Shown here piece by piece: positions 1-12,463 of a stretch of DNA of 64,000 nucleotides. The DNA is from Trichostrongylus colubriformis (taxonomy: Eukaryota; Nematoda; Chromadorea; Rhabditida; Trichostrongylidae), in the NCBI GenBank assembly GCA_963978905.1, contig OZ022257.1:11182509-11246508 (forward strand). The letters run 5' to 3'. The notes under the pieces are model-generated. The model was not told the origin of the DNA. It did not search any database and worked only from the letters and a program-made list of their open reading frames with translations. The position numbers and the translations under genes were made by a program. Within the stretch, counting starts at the first letter, position 1; each line of letters begins with the position of its first letter.

Positions 1-166
1 TTGCAAAAAAAGACTGCGGAATGTAGATCAATAAACAAATATATGTAAATAAATCACTAGCGTATTAAGGCAAGTGAATGTAAACAATAAAAAGTCGTAT
101 GATAGACACGAATTTCTGCTTTCCAGTGACATTGTGAGCTAGTATGACGCAGCGAATATGGATGAA

Positions 167-757
167 CAGGGGTGCCAAAAAAAAATTTTTTTTCCTCCAT
201 TTTCAGCCCTACTTTGGTCGAACTTCAGCTAATTCCGACGAGGTATTTCCATCACCAAATTCGAGAGCACACAACATACTATCACTAAACTCCGTGAGAG
301 CCTTCTGCACGAGCAGGATCGGGAGCTTGCTCCGAGTGAACACGATAAGTTACCTCAACTCGGCAAAATTCGAGGTTTTGCAACCCTCGTCCACAACCAT
401 GCCGAGGCCCTCCACTCTGGGTACCTGAGAAGATTCATAATTGGTGGTGCCCTTTAGTATTCCACTTTTTCCAAGCTACCAAGATTCTTTGTTTCCATGA
501 ACCAGAAGGTGCCATTACCACCGAAAACCCTCCGGAGGGAGGTTCGATGTATGAAAAATACCACTTTGGATCACAGCAACGTTGTCCATGCAGCGTGAGC
601 TCTGTGACTTGTATAAACCGAAGGGCCAATCCTCAGGAAGCATTCCACCAAGAACATGAATATTTTGCCCAAATTCTTTTATCTCTTTCATTTCCCTATG
701 TTTTTATACTTAACGGATGTAAGCCGGAGCTAAATTACTCTTTTTTCGGCACCCCTG
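167..757. mobile_element. Tc1-like TIR element, non-autonomous, copy 1
   Basis: The ends are inverted: the left end reads CAGGGGTGCCAAAAAA and the right end is its reverse complement (TTTTTTCGGCACCCCTG). The right end is followed by TA; no clear TA precedes the left end. The interior matches a second element at 8492-9222 over several hundred bases, in particular a shared stretch near 300-420. The ends resemble Tc1-family termini, but I see no transposase reading frame, so I call it a non-autonomous or decayed DNA transposon. The small open frames inside are not coding. Confidence 0.65.
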
Positions 758-1802
758 TACGTCCTTGAATGTTTTTCCACTTTTGGCAGGAGGCGGATAT
801 TCCCTGACTATGAAAGTGCCAAGGATGGCCCCACCTGCTTGCACCCGATATGTCTCCAAGAGGAACACCTTCAGCCACGAGGCAATTTCTAGTCGCTAGT
901 GACAATACACTCGGCTGCCTAACCACCTGTGAACACGTGCCAGCAAAAAAAAACGATGGTAGGGTGATATCTCACTAAAACTGGATTTGTACTTCACGAT
1001 CTATTGCACTCTATAATATCTACACTCACTGATGTACTTAGATCCGTCCTACGTGGGGACATGCGCTATCGAAGGAACGAAAAAAGAAAGAGGAAGATGC
1101 AAAGAAATGATAATTTTGTAACGAACATTCAAATATGGAAGCGATAATCGGTGGAAAAGCTCGGATTCAAGAGCGTGACGCTGTGGTGTGTCATTCGCAT
1201 CACATTCGCATCATCACACTGACTTTTCGGGTTGTCAGCTGTGGAGATGTCATTTGTTGTCTCGTAGGGTGTGTTCCATTCATTCGTGATGATGTGAAAT
1301 AAGTGAAGCAACACACAGCAACAAACAAATGAAACAACTGAATGAAGTATAAGCGAAAGCGTAAGAAAAAGTGCGATTACAACTGAAATCTAATTGATTC
1401 ACTTTCGACGTCTTGGCAAGGTGCTGTGTGTGCACCGCAGCAAATGCAAGCCACCGTGTTACCATACCGTGAACCAAAATTGTCTTCCTTTCAGTGTCTT
1501 CAAATCGAAACCTTCATAGCTCAGCACTGGACCCACTGTCGCATGTGCCCTTATACCAATGAATCATTTTGGTCGATCGTGTAAATGTTATTGGCTATAC
1601 TCATGCATGGGGGCAAACTACTTTCAAAGTGTAGCGATGTTTCTATTTCTTCAACGATGGAGTGATCGCTTTAAGATTATGTGTTGGCACTTCAAAAGGC
1701 CTCGGATGCCTCACTCTGCTAGTTTTCGATAATGTGTAACAGCAGTACGAGTAATTTGCAGTTTGTGCCGCCTCCCCCCAAAAGCCTTAGGGTGCAATTA
1801 TA
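758..1802. other. Gene-free stretch
   Basis: No coding exon or clear repeat was recognised here on either strand. It probably belongs to an intron of the glucuronyltransferase gene whose 5' exons lie at 2956-3462, but no exon with the later family motifs was seen. Confidence 0.4.
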
Positions 1803-2704
1803 TTAGGTTGATTCATAATAAATCGGACAAATTGACCAATTTTAATCATTGTCGTACAACTTTTTTACGACAACAGGGATTCACTTGAAATATACTCCAT
1901 CTTTATCGATGACCTTCTGCCGCCACGGGTTAGGCAGATCATGGATGCCCTCGCTCCAGAAGGCCGGAGGCTGGAGCTCGAAGAAGTTGCCGAGTGCCGC
2001 CTCGACCTCGTCGCGAGTTTTGAAGTCTTGGCCGTCCAGGTGGCGTTGGCTGTGGGAGAAAAGGTGGAAATCTGAAGGGGCCAGGTCTGGGGAGTACGGT
2101 GGGTATAGAAGTACGGTCCAACTGTACGACAGCAGCTCGGCCTTGGGCGATCTTGCGAAGTGCGGTCTGTGGAAGTAGACACGTTGTCGTGCTGGAAGTA
2201 GACATGTGACCGCCGCCGTAGCGAACTTTGGACATTGGCCTTCAATTCTCGTAATTGACGAACGTAGACGTCGGCGGATACTGTGGTACCTTCATCGAGC
2301 AGCTCCCAGTACTCTACGCCGTGTACGCTCCACCAACCGCGGTTTTCGTCTTCGATGGAATAGTCGCCTGACGCAAACTTCGAATGCTACAACTACAGTG
2401 TACTTCTGCCGGGGGCATGCTCCTTGTGAACTTCTATCAGACGTCTGCCGATATCCGCGGGTTCCTGGCCAGATAGCGATATAAATAGTATGACGTTGCG
2501 GATGTGGTCTCTGGACCGCTTGAAATCGTGCGGCATTGTGGCGGATTGAATTCACTTTGGAGTGATTATTTTGCGGTACTTTGAAGAGCTTTTCATACTC
2601 ATTCCAACGGTACCTCGCGTGTCCATTTTCGTTAATTCGTTACTGAGTTATGATCTCTAGAAATCATCACTACCATTTGTCCGATTTATTATGAATCAAC
2701 CTAA
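1803..2704 (-). mobile_element. Mariner element, internally deleted
   Basis: About 28 bp terminal inverted repeats (TTAGGTTGATTCATAATAAA and complement) are flanked by TA, the mariner target. Minus-strand fragments of a mariner transposase are visible. Near 2350-2540 there is a helix-turn-helix-like stretch, near 2230-2300 the piece YWELLDEGTTVSADVY, at about 2190 a VYFQHDN catalytic block, and at 1881-2120 the C-terminal end containing YSPDLAPSDFHLF and the stop. The pieces lie in different frames and the element is about 0.9 kb, against roughly 1.3 kb for a full mariner. It is therefore inactive. It lies downstream of the glucuronyltransferase exons, probably in an intron. Confidence 0.88.
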
Positions 2705-2732
2705 TATATTGCGAAACTGTGATTTGCACCAT

Positions 2733-2885
2733 CGTGCGATCACACGTGTCGCCGTGCGCACTCTCACTCGAGCGCACTCTTTTCCCTTGCTCAACGCAAG
2801 GCACATAAAAACAAACACGCAACGTTGCGGTGGAGAAATAGTACGCCAAAGTGAGAGTGCGTACGACGACACATGCGATTTCGCG
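2733..2885. repeat. Short hairpin (foldback) repeat
   Basis: Two imperfect arms of about 35 bp are inverted: the left arm near 2733-2769 contains CGTGTCGCCGTGCGCACTC, the right arm near 2850-2885 its near complement. It has MITE-like geometry; no coding content. Confidence 0.5.
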
Positions 2886-2955
2886 AATGTCCGAGCTTAT
2901 CATTGCCGGTGACCTACTTATGGACTTCAAGCTTAATCGGCGTTACGGTTCTCAC

Positions 2956-3462
2956 CTGGCATTCCAGGTGCTGTCGTGGTGGCGAGATAGACGTAAGGGA
3001 TAGTGCTTCTGACAAGAAGTCGTTCGACTGCATCCACTGTCGTCGTACCGTCTTCAACCACTATCCAGTGAAGATTTTGGACATGATTCAAAGTCTGCGA
3101 CAACCGAAAACATGCCAGAATTCGCAAAAATCGGATACCTACACCTTGCTGCACTAAGTCCACCTTTCATCAGCAGTTCGCCATCAGAAAATTCTTTGAA
3201 TTATAGCATTAAAAAACATAGGTTACCTGAGCATGTCAGCAATGCGTTCTTTTCTTTTGTGCGTAGGCGTGACGACAATGATTGTCGTTGTCGTTTCGTT
3301 CGTAGGAATGCCCGGGTCAAATCTGCGGGGCGAGTTGAACAATTCGCTTTGGTACATGGCAAACATGGCGTATATCAGACTGCAGATAAGTAGCAGGGCT
3401 AATACTCGAGTGCAGACCTGCTGAGCGTTGATCAGCGCGGTAGGTTTTAGCCGAACATGCAT
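2956..3462 (-). CDS. Beta-1,3-glucuronosyltransferase (B3GAT/GLCT family), 5' exons only
   Basis: Two exons read on the minus strand: exon 1 at 3462-3227 (ATG at 3462, donor AG|GTAACC) and exon 2 at 3104-2956 (donor CCAG|GTGAGA). Exon 1 encodes a short cytoplasmic tail, one membrane anchor (LALLLICSLIYAMFAMY) and the start of the catalytic domain, TIIVVTPTHKRKERIADM. Exon 2 continues LSQTLNHVQNLHWIVVEDG. This is the type II Golgi layout and the UDP-glucuronate-binding start of B3GAT enzymes, which add glucuronate to the linker tetrasaccharide or related glycans. The rest (metal-binding DxD motif, C-terminal half) is absent and may lie left of the window. The expected exon 2 acceptor reads TTTTCG|G with no AG, so the gene may be damaged or the splice site unusual. 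Confidence 0.8.
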
Positions 3463-3720
3463 GCCGAATATGTACGTGGAAGTCCTAAACAGGTCGCTGT
3501 GAATCAATCCACGAAATCATGGCGTATCTAAAAATTCACGGTTTGAAAGCATAAAAAGAAGCAAGACTGTACCATAATAGCATTCTCAAAAGAGTGGCAA
3601 TTGCTATGGTACAGTTACTGAGGGTCTTTGAAGAGGAGGAGGAGGAGGGGGAGGATGAAGGTAGATCGATCTCAAGGGTTTTCCCGGTCTTCGACTTCCT
3701 TTAAGCCTACATTTATTTTT
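3463..3720. other. Upstream of the GLCT-like gene
   Basis: Probable 5' flank of the minus-strand GLCT-like gene. No core promoter element or trans-splice acceptor could be assigned with confidence. A GA/CT-rich run lies near 3625-3660. Confidence 0.3.
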
Positions 3721-3998
3721 AGGGCAGAGATGGTGTAGTGACAGGTGGCGCACATCCCACTCTCTTGGTGCGGGGATCAAATTCCGCATCAACGCCCGCC
3801 TAGGCCACCAAGCCATCCATCCCGTCGGGGTAGACAAATTCTGGGAGGATAAAAAGCACTGATTTGTACATCAGATGGCCACCGCAAGTCATTGTCTAGG
3901 CCACATCACATTCCCCAGTCATCACGACTCTGAATGGAACTAGAGTGTGTGGCGCATCCCAAGAAGGGATTGATTAACGCCAAAAACTTCAACTTTTT
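3721..3998 (+). mobile_element. tRNA-headed SINE-like element, copy 1
   Basis: The head contains an A-box-like segment (TGGTGTAGTGACAGGTGGCG) and a B-box-like segment (GGGGATCAAATTCC). The body is shared with copies at 4799, 6605, 19292, 24170, 33826 and 40026. The tail includes GATTCTGAATGG-type and GTGTGGCGCATCCCAAG motifs and then a T-rich CTTTATTCTTT-type end. Family membership rests on alignment by eye of these segments. The tRNA origin is an inference from the box-like motifs. Confidence 0.7.
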
Positions 3999-4798
3999 TA
4001 CATTTATTTTATTTTCCATCAAAGATTGACAACCCTTGTTGCATCAGCAGTGAGAAAAACCCTATTCTTATACCCTGAATAGTGAAACCATTTCGGCCAT
4101 TGATCTGAAATCCATGGGAACGTATAACTATAAGAAGTAAGAAGGCAGCCTGGAGCACACTCTGCTCATGCTGATTTGGAGCATCACGAACAGATGAGAA
4201 AAACATGGGATTTTAAGATTTCAAGTTTCAACGAGTCGGATTTCACAAATAAGGGCCAGTAAATGACTGGGTGAAGTAGAGCGGTTTATCCCATTCCCCC
4301 AAATCCCTCGTAGACTCTGCGACACCGTACTCTAAATAGGTGAGCTATGAAAAAATTTGCAAATTTCATTTCATTTGACGTGGGAACGGCGCTAGAATGG
4401 CTCATAACGCGCAACCTACAGGGCAGGGAGTTCTGGGATCGTTTTTATGCAGTACAATGAAGATCTGGAGCTCAACAAAGTTGTAGCCAGTTCCATGGAT
4501 AATATGTATGTATGTATGGGTAATATGGAATACCTAATTCGTTACATAACAGAGCAACGAGAAAGCGCAAAATGATGTATTTCTAAAGTTTCATGACACT
4601 TAATGTAAACAAGACAGCTCTATCCGTGAGAGCTTTTACTCGGTTAACGGTTTTTTTGTATATAATTATAATTAGGCTCAAAGTATGAACCTTCAAATAT
4701 GTGCTCCATCAATAGATTTTGGAACGATCAAAATGAACTGATATGGTAGTGCTATCCTCTAAATAAGCTACTTATTTATCTATTTATTCATCTATTTG

Positions 4799-5090
4799 GC
4801 GGACGAGGGTGTAGCGACGGGTGGCGCTTATCCCGAGCCCTCATGGCGCTAGAATCACTTTGCATCAGATCCTGCCACCTAAGCCGGTCAACTTCGTCAT
4901 CCATCCCTCTCAATAGGTGGGTTGGTGCTAAACTCGGGTGGGAGGATAAATGCAGTGGCATTTATTTCAGCTGGCCGGGTAAGTCATTGTGTAGGCCATA
5001 TCGCAATAAACAGCCACCCTGCTTATGGATAGAATTAGAATGCGCAGCGCATATCAATTTTTAACCCAGAAAACTTTATTCTTTCACCCT
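4799..5090 (+). mobile_element. tRNA-headed SINE-like element, copy 2
   Basis: Same order of blocks as the copy at 3721: GGGTGTAGCGACGGGTGGCG head, a middle GGTGGGTTGGTG segment, a conserved GGCCATATCGCA segment, and the tail with GCGCAGCGCATATC followed by an ACTTTATTCTTTCACCC run. The B-box region is more diverged than in copy 1. Confidence 0.6.
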
Positions 5091-6600
5091 TTATTTTGCT
5101 TAAGAGCCCCGATTAGTAATTATTTGATGATATTGCCCTAGGTACCCTACCCAGTTTGACCAGCATTTGCATGAAGCCTCACAGCAGCTGTAGTATTTGA
5201 CTAAGAGCCCTCTCTGGACTGAGTTCTTCATGAAATTGCCAAAAGTTTGAAGCAGGCTAGCTTGAGCTAGATCAGTGGTTGCACCCTACAAGAAAGCCCA
5301 TGAAAGCCAGCTTAAGATGGTAGAAAGCTATTACACAAAGCTTAAAAACTTCTTGAGAATCCTGTTTGAATCTCAGAAAGTGAAATTCGAAAGCAAAAAA
5401 CTAAGTGGTGCAAGAGCGACCTGTTGCGATCGCATAAGCAAGGTGGTATTGAGAGAAACATTGGCCCGTGTATGATGAATTTGGCCGGTTTCCTAGAGAC
5501 CGAATAGAGTTTTTCCAGATTTTCCATTACGTGTGCCATTACTATCGGTAAACGAACTGGTATCTATCCTTCAAACTCAAATGGAAAAGATGCACTTTAG
5601 TTTGAAAGGAATTGAAACAATTTTACTGGGACTGCTATGGTTACCATGAGAGGAATTAAGATGCCAGAAGCCCTCTTCATTCCAGGGGGTCCAGGGAAGA
5701 AAAAAACGATTCTACGACAGTCTACCACTTTTTAGCAAACTGTTTTTAGGGATTTCTTTTGAAGATTTTTCATCACGTATTCAGGTACATTCAGTGCTGG
5801 AACAGGTTTGTCTTTTATCCTTTCGGTAGTGAAGGATCAAACAGCTCCCCGCTCAGCCATGCCCTTCATTTGTGTGATTGAATGGCAGCAGGTTTATCTG
5901 GGAATATATGAATTGTGTGCAGATTCCACACTTTGAAGACTCGGTCAGATACGGTCTCCAATACTCAGTATTCCTCGAAGTTGTGAAGCATTCGAAAAAA
6001 ACAGAGATGACCATTGAAAGTGACTTAAAAAAGGAAACATTCGAAGTTATGAGGTTAATTATAATCACCAAAGCCGTGGGAAAATTGGACTGTTCAAATT
6101 ACAGTTCTAAAGGATCACAAAGGCTTGCTTTGGTCTGTAGTATGACCATAAGATGCATACTTATAAGAGAATTTTTGAGATAGACAATTTAGTTGATTGG
6201 CAATCAATAAACAACCAGAAACGGCACAATTGTGTCGGAAACAATATGATTACTTGAAAACGGATTAATGAAATCGGCCCCCGATGGTGGTAATCTCTGC
6301 GCCGGGATTTGCGCCAGCCGTTGTCAATGCGACCACCGCAATCTAAACGCACAGTGGTAAATGCTCGGCTTGCATACCTCGAATGCCGAGCCTTTATTAT
6401 AATCGATGAGAGCTACAGTAATTTATTACAAATTCTTAATTGCCCAGTTTTCAAGTGTTCATGTAGAATAAGATGATTTGTTCCTGTTGCAAACCCATAT
6501 ACCCATGACATAGGCATTGGAGGGTAAAATCCCTTTTTGAGATCCGTCATGTATTCTATAACACTGGAATAAAGTTAAACTTGAAAAGGGTAAAATTTTT
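5091..6600. other. Gene-free stretch with unassigned open frames
   Basis: Two plus-strand open frames (5275-5475 and 5878-6183) show no family motif I recognise. They are not joined by a convincing intron and carry no obvious start context. They may be decayed transposon or gene remnants. Nothing else stands out. Confidence 0.3.
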
Positions 6601-6604
6601 GTCT

Positions 6605-6850
6605 GATACTTTTCTGGGATACGCCGCACACTCTACATACTTCCATTCGGAATCGTAGTGGCTGTTTCTAGTCACTTTATGAGTCAGTACTTTTATCCTC
6701 CCAGACAATTCTGGCGTCCATTCATCTACCCCGGAGTGATGAAGGACTTGCTTGATAAAGGCGAGTATTGATGTGGGATTTGATCCCCGCACCATGACAG
6801 TGGGGTGCGAGCCACCTATCACTACACCACCTCCGCCTCTGCGAAGCAGT
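6605..6850 (-). mobile_element. tRNA-headed SINE-like element, copy 3
   Basis: Reverse-oriented copy of the family: the tail (complement of GATACGCCGCACACTC) is at the low end, and the head with complement of GTGGTGTAGTGATAGGTGGC and a GGGGATCAAATCC B-box-like segment is at the high end near 6775-6845. Confidence 0.65.
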
Positions 6851-8491
6851 GGAAATGTAAATGCTACATGGTTTTTCACAGTGATTTGCAGAGTGCTCCT
6901 GACAGATGGGCACGTTAGTGCTTTACCCTCCGAAACAAGCTTGTTTCCACTTCACTGTGTTCAAAAAGAATCAAAAGCCTGTTCGGCATGGGCGAGTATT
7001 GATCTCTTGACAGAACGATTGAGAGTGGCGCTCGTTGTTGCTAAACCACTTCCAAAAATAGAATCTAATGCACTTTTCTCGACCTTATGTTCCACATCTA
7101 ATGCACTTTACTGTGAATGTTCACCTATCGTGTAAGCGTTGGCAAACAGGCCTATCCGACACTTTTGCTGTCACAAATGGCGAATGAATCATTCGTTTGT
7201 AAACAAGCGAATATTCGTTTGCTAAGACAGCAGAAATTTTACGAAATCATGCTAATAACTCAAAGATACTAGAGGAATGCAGAAAGGTGCCTATTTCAGA
7301 ATTGTTCCAAAAATACTAATTGTATAATATAAATGCACTGCGACATCCCCGCAATTTCTACAGATGGACGAAAAGGCAAATCGCACAGGCACGGCGCACC
7401 GAGAATCGAGGATTCCTTGAGGGAGAGTTGTATTTGAACGGATAGGAGGGTAAAGGGGGGGGGATCGTACCTTCAAAGGTCAACGATAAGCACTAAAATC
7501 TAAACTATAAACCGATGGGAAGCAAAGCGTATTCCACAGCAAATCCGTGTGAGGAAGTGCAAATTAAATATCTTTTTGCCCTAGAAAAGGATATATTGCA
7601 ATAAAACACGTTACAGCTATGCAACCCAGCAACAGTTTATGGTGCTGTAGAGATCAAAAAAGAGAGATCGTATTTCTTTCCCGTAGAGGGGGGGGCTCGT
7701 ACTGAAGCAGCTATTTTCCTCGACACCTGGGACTGCCCTGCGAACTGGGAGAAAATCCATTTTATTTAGCCTTTCTAGATCGATCCCTGTTCAATTCAAC
7801 GTGCTCCTTGGTAGAAGAACTCAGCTTTGATATCGCTCACTTGTGGATGCCCAGCCTGGTATGCTCTCAGATTATTCTTGGCTTACGCTGGATTGAAAGC
7901 AAAATTTGAAGGGGTTGATGAACGCCACTCCCTCGCCTTTTTCCTTTATGACAGTCGTTATTTATAGTTCACCAAATAGGGATGTACCACAAGGTATGGC
8001 TTATTCCAAGGAATCACCCTTGGAACAGCTTCTGCCTACGATAGATGAAACAAGACAAAAAAGAAAAGGAAAGGAAAGGAGACAGATTTTGTATGGGGAG
8101 AAGTTTTCAATGAACAAATACGAAAGGTCTGAACGGCAAGCGAGAACAAGACTCGGCGCATTTTCTTCATGTAATCGTGTCTGCATAGGGTGTGTCGCTT
8201 GAACATATGAAAAACCTCCGCGACTACAGAAGATCGTTCCACTCGTGCCACGAAACAATCACCTGAAAGCTAGTTTCAGATGCCTAAAAAAATGCACTGT
8301 GTTGTACGCGCGTAGTTACCCAGAGCCTTCAAGGGTTCTATAAGTACCATTACCACGTGGGCAAAAACCGTACAGGAAATAGATGATGGAGGACGATCGC
8401 GATCTTTTGGCGTATGCAATGAGTCTGCTGTTGCTGTTCCGAATGATATTCAGGGCAAACGAGAAGACTGTACTTTAGAATTCCTCACCTG
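6851..8491. other. Gene-free stretch
   Basis: No coding exon, known repeat or RNA gene recognised on either strand. Short G-runs occur near 7454 and 7690. Confidence 0.35.
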
Positions 8492-9222
8492 CAGGGAGTG
8501 CCAAATAAGCAGATTTTTTCTCCTATATTTTCAATCACTTTAGTCGAACTTCAGCAAATTCTGGCGAAGTCTTTCCATCTCCAAATCCAAGAAGACACCT
8601 ACTACCATTTAGCCCCATGAGGGCGTCTTGCACGAACAGGATCGGGAGCCTATTCCGAGTGAACATGATGTGTCACCTCAGCATGGCAAAATTCGAGATT
8701 TCGACACTCTCGTTCACAACCTTGCTAAGGTCCATTCACTCTGGGTACCTGAGGGGATCCCTATTTGGGGTGCCCTTAAGTATTCCGTTTTTTTCCGGAC
8801 TCCCAACATCCTTCGTTTCTAAGAACCAAAACACGCACCACTGAAAGCTCTCCGGAGGGGGTTTGAGGTATGAAAAATGACACTTCGGATCATAGTAGCG
8901 TTGTCCGAGCAGCAAGGGCTTTGTGACTTCAGTGAGCCGAAGGGTCAAAGGAACCTTCCCACAAAAGATCTACCACGGGACCTTGCTCCACAGTTTTAAA
9001 CGGACTTTGATACCAAAGATGCTCTGAACCCCGACTGCTCCGACTAAAGGCTTTGATGAAGAATTTAGAAAGATGAATGTAGTGAGTCTCAGCTTGCTCA
9101 TGCTTCTATAGGAACATTTCGGGGATATTTTGCCCATTACTTTCATCTTTTCCGTTTTCCTATGTTTTGTATACTTGGGGGATGTGTGCCGTGAGCAAAA
9201 TTACTTTTTTCGGCACTCCCTG
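8492..9222. mobile_element. Tc1-like TIR element, non-autonomous, copy 2
   Basis: The ends read CAGGGAGTGCCAAATAA and, inverted, TTTTTTCGGCACTCCCTG; the right end is followed by TA. The interior aligns with the element at 167-757 (for example the shared GAACAGGATCGGGAGC-type segment), with an extra stretch near 8950-9110 that copy 1 lacks. No transposase frame was identified. Confidence 0.65.
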
Positions 9223-11779
9223 TACACCGAGGAACAGGTGCTTTTCTGATCCTGGGTTAGTTCGATCCATGATAGTTAGAGATGTAACAGACCATTTTCC
9301 ACTGGGCCAACGTCTGAAGCAGCTCCAAATATGCACGAATACTGTAGATTTTTTATTCTGTAGGAAAGATTGAAACACCTCGATACTGGTTTTAGGTAGG
9401 ACACATTCAGTACACACGCCATTCCACGCACCTACCGATTACACCACCATCAAAATCAATTATCCTTCAAATTTGCCACCTGCATTTCGCCAATTGCTGG
9501 TGGCGGGATGATAGAACAAGGTTTATTCAGGGAATATTCTGATCGCATTATAAGAAATAAACAGTTGTAAACAAAGAAACCATGTTTAAAAAAGTTTAGG
9601 AGGGGAAGAAGAAAAGAAGTTTAACCTCCGTTTCGTGGTGCCCTTAGACGGAGGCCAAACTTAGGGATAACCTCCCTCTGTGCTCATCAGTAAGGGAGAG
9701 GAGTGAGGCATGTTTTAAGCAATATTTTCATGTATTTATTTATATTTTTTTGGTCAATATAGAACATATGTCCCAAAGTATTTATTATAGAAGTTATATT
9801 CCAAGGTATTTGTTGTTGTCAAAAAAGATTTTGAACTATTGGGCAATCAGCGGTCCAACCGATAAGTGCTCTATCGCGCAATGCAAGTACAAGGCTGAGT
9901 CTTGTCAGAGATCCAGGACTCCACATATCACCTATACCCAACAGTCCGATCTGGTTTTAGTGATTGAAAAAGGCAAAACACTGGTCGATGATTAATTATT
10001 CCTGTCAGAAACCGTCAAGCGATTGCAATGCCGATCAGAATCGCAGTGGGTTTTGAATGCGGTTTGACATAGTATAAAATAGCTTGTAGGGTCCAGCCGA
10101 TGATTCATAACTCGATTTTCGATCCTCCGAAACGCTGCCGCTATTCGTGTGCTGCTTTGCAGAACGAGGTTTTTAGATGGACCAGTTTCTATTAACGGCC
10201 TGACGTTTCGACCCTTTCGTCGTCTTCAGAGGCCTAAAAAGTGGCTAGATGCTTGCTTACCCCCGACTTACCCTATCAAGCGACAAAAGCCCGTAGCATT
10301 CCGAAATTACCCATCCATGAAGTGGTTTAACTGAAAAAAAGAAATTAAACTGACCCCATGATCTACAGCGTGTGGTAGAACGTCGTTACCTACTCCTGTT
10401 AGTTTCAGGCCCCTCAAAACGACGAAGGGGTAGAAAAGTTAGACCGTTAATAAAAAATGATCCACCTCAAAACCTCGTTTGGCCGAGCAGCACCGGATAA
10501 TCTGAACATCATGCAGAGGTTTCAAGGCGAGAGATCTTGGAGAATTCCACATAACGTCCTGCCGTTACCGTTTCACTGATCCCCAAAAGCTAGATGTAAA
10601 ACTAGTCTAGATTGGGTTTGATTCTACAGTATTTCCCTGAAGTAGGAGTGGTGATACTTATCTCTACGCCTAAGAAATGGTCTTCATACTTATAATCAGA
10701 TAACTTTTTTTCTTCACAATCTATCAATGATTATAAATAAGAAGAAACAAAAATAAGGCAGTTGTCAGAAAAGCTCTAGCGTTATCGAAATGAAGAGGGT
10801 GAGAATAGTGAAGTCTAAAGATAAAGTGCTTGTCCCGGACTCGGCTGGTGGCGATGGCCGCTTATCATCTCCTAATCACTGTTCAAATATGGTTGAACAG
10901 GTGACATGGCGACATTATCGGGACTCTGTGTCGAATTCTACATCAGAAATCGCTCATGTGTGTAGGGTAGAATGGTCCAAAATATATTTCTTGATATTAT
11001 GTGATTTATAGAGCTATGATGCCTTAGAGTATCGTAATCCGTTACTAGCTCTTTATATAGGATCAGTATGTAGGTGTGCCGAGGAATGACGATCAACCTT
11101 AGAAGTTCCCCATTGATGTCCGTGCCTGCTCCAACAAGTACATCATCTACATTTTCGATGTGCAGACTGCCTTTAGAGCCTCATTGGTTATACATAATTT
11201 TGTCCGATTATGGAATAATTGTGTAATAATCTTGGAATATGAAAGTAGAGACGATTAGTATTGTAACCATGAGAAAAGAACGGGTATAACCGTCAAAAAA
11301 AATGAGAGAAATGGGAGCCCGAAAACCCTTTCTTCGGCTTTTTTTCTTTTCTCTCCTCTGCATCACTAGCCGTAAAGGGTAAACGCAGACAGCAAAGGCT
11401 AAACCTGCCAGCCGCAAAGTATGCCCCGCCTTCGCAGTAACTTGCTCAGAGAATGCGAAGTAGCGTGAGAGACAGCGTTGTGGAATCGCGAAAAAGATTC
11501 CAGGACTCGTTTTTTTTCAATGGAAGTTTCACCGCAGGTCATCTTTTCTGCACTAGACTATTTGCTTTCAGAGAACATGTGTTCCCAGTTCTTATTTTTG
11601 CCCTACCTCTGGCGTTGTCTTTGAGTATGAAATCGTATGAAATCAGTGATAAAATAAAATGCTTCTATACGCCTAAACCTGATTCCAAAACAACTGAGAA
11701 CAATACATCTTATGCACGGTTCTGACTCAGATTTCGGGTCTATGTTGAAAGGAAGGGTAACAGCGGAAGCTCCTTAATA
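9223..11779. other. Gene-free stretch
   Basis: No supported gene. A compact palindromic motif at 10197-10234 is treated in the findings. Short open frames here have no recognisable motif. Confidence 0.35.
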
Positions 11780-12463
11780 TTAGGTCTGTGCACAATAAAT
11801 GACCAAAACGGAACACTTTTTTCAAAACGTCATAACTTCGCTCAGACACAACTTTATTTGTCGAAATAAAAACCATTCGGTTCTACACAACCTTGCCAAC
11901 GATCTGGTAAAGAAAATATGCCATTATGATCAAATTCAGGATTGCGAAAATTAATGAAGTCAACGATGGCATTTTCAACATGCATCGTTTCGGCGAACTC
12001 CTTCTGACCCAGGTTTGCATCGAGAACCGGGAAAAAGTGGTAATTCGTCAGAGATAGGTCTGAGGAATAAGGGGGGTGAGGGAGAGTCTCGATCAGTTTC
12101 TGCCGGGTGACTTGCGAACTGTGGGGTTTTGCGTTGTTTTGCGCACCCAGTAAAAAAATGATGCAGTTAGGCATCGAGCCTCTCCCTCACCCCGCTTATT
12201 CCCCAGACCTATCCCTGACGGATTATCACTTTTTCCGGGTTCTCGATGCAAACCTGCGGCAGAAAATTTATGTACGGTAAAAATGCCATTCTTGACTTTA
12301 TTGATTCTAGCATTCCAGAATTTGATCGTCATGGTATATTTTCCTTACCAGATCGTTGGCAAAATTCTGTAGATTCGAATGGTTTTCATTTCAACAAGCA
12401 AACTTGTGTCTGAGCGAAGTTATGGCCAGTTATGTTTTGGCCATTTATTCTGCACAGACCTAA
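11780..12463. mobile_element. Mariner-derived palindrome (two inverted transposase C-terminal ends)
   Basis: Bounded by TTAGGTCTGTGCACAATAAA and its near complement, with flanking TA. The left half encodes, on the minus strand (12174-11854), a mariner transposase C-terminal segment with LPHPPYSSDLSLTNYHFF and a terminal NGFYFDK, then stop. The right half (about 12175-12463) carries a decayed second copy of the same segment on the plus strand. The catalytic N-terminal part is missing from both. The structure is a foldback made of two 3' ends of one mariner type, without coding capacity for an active enzyme. Confidence 0.8.
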
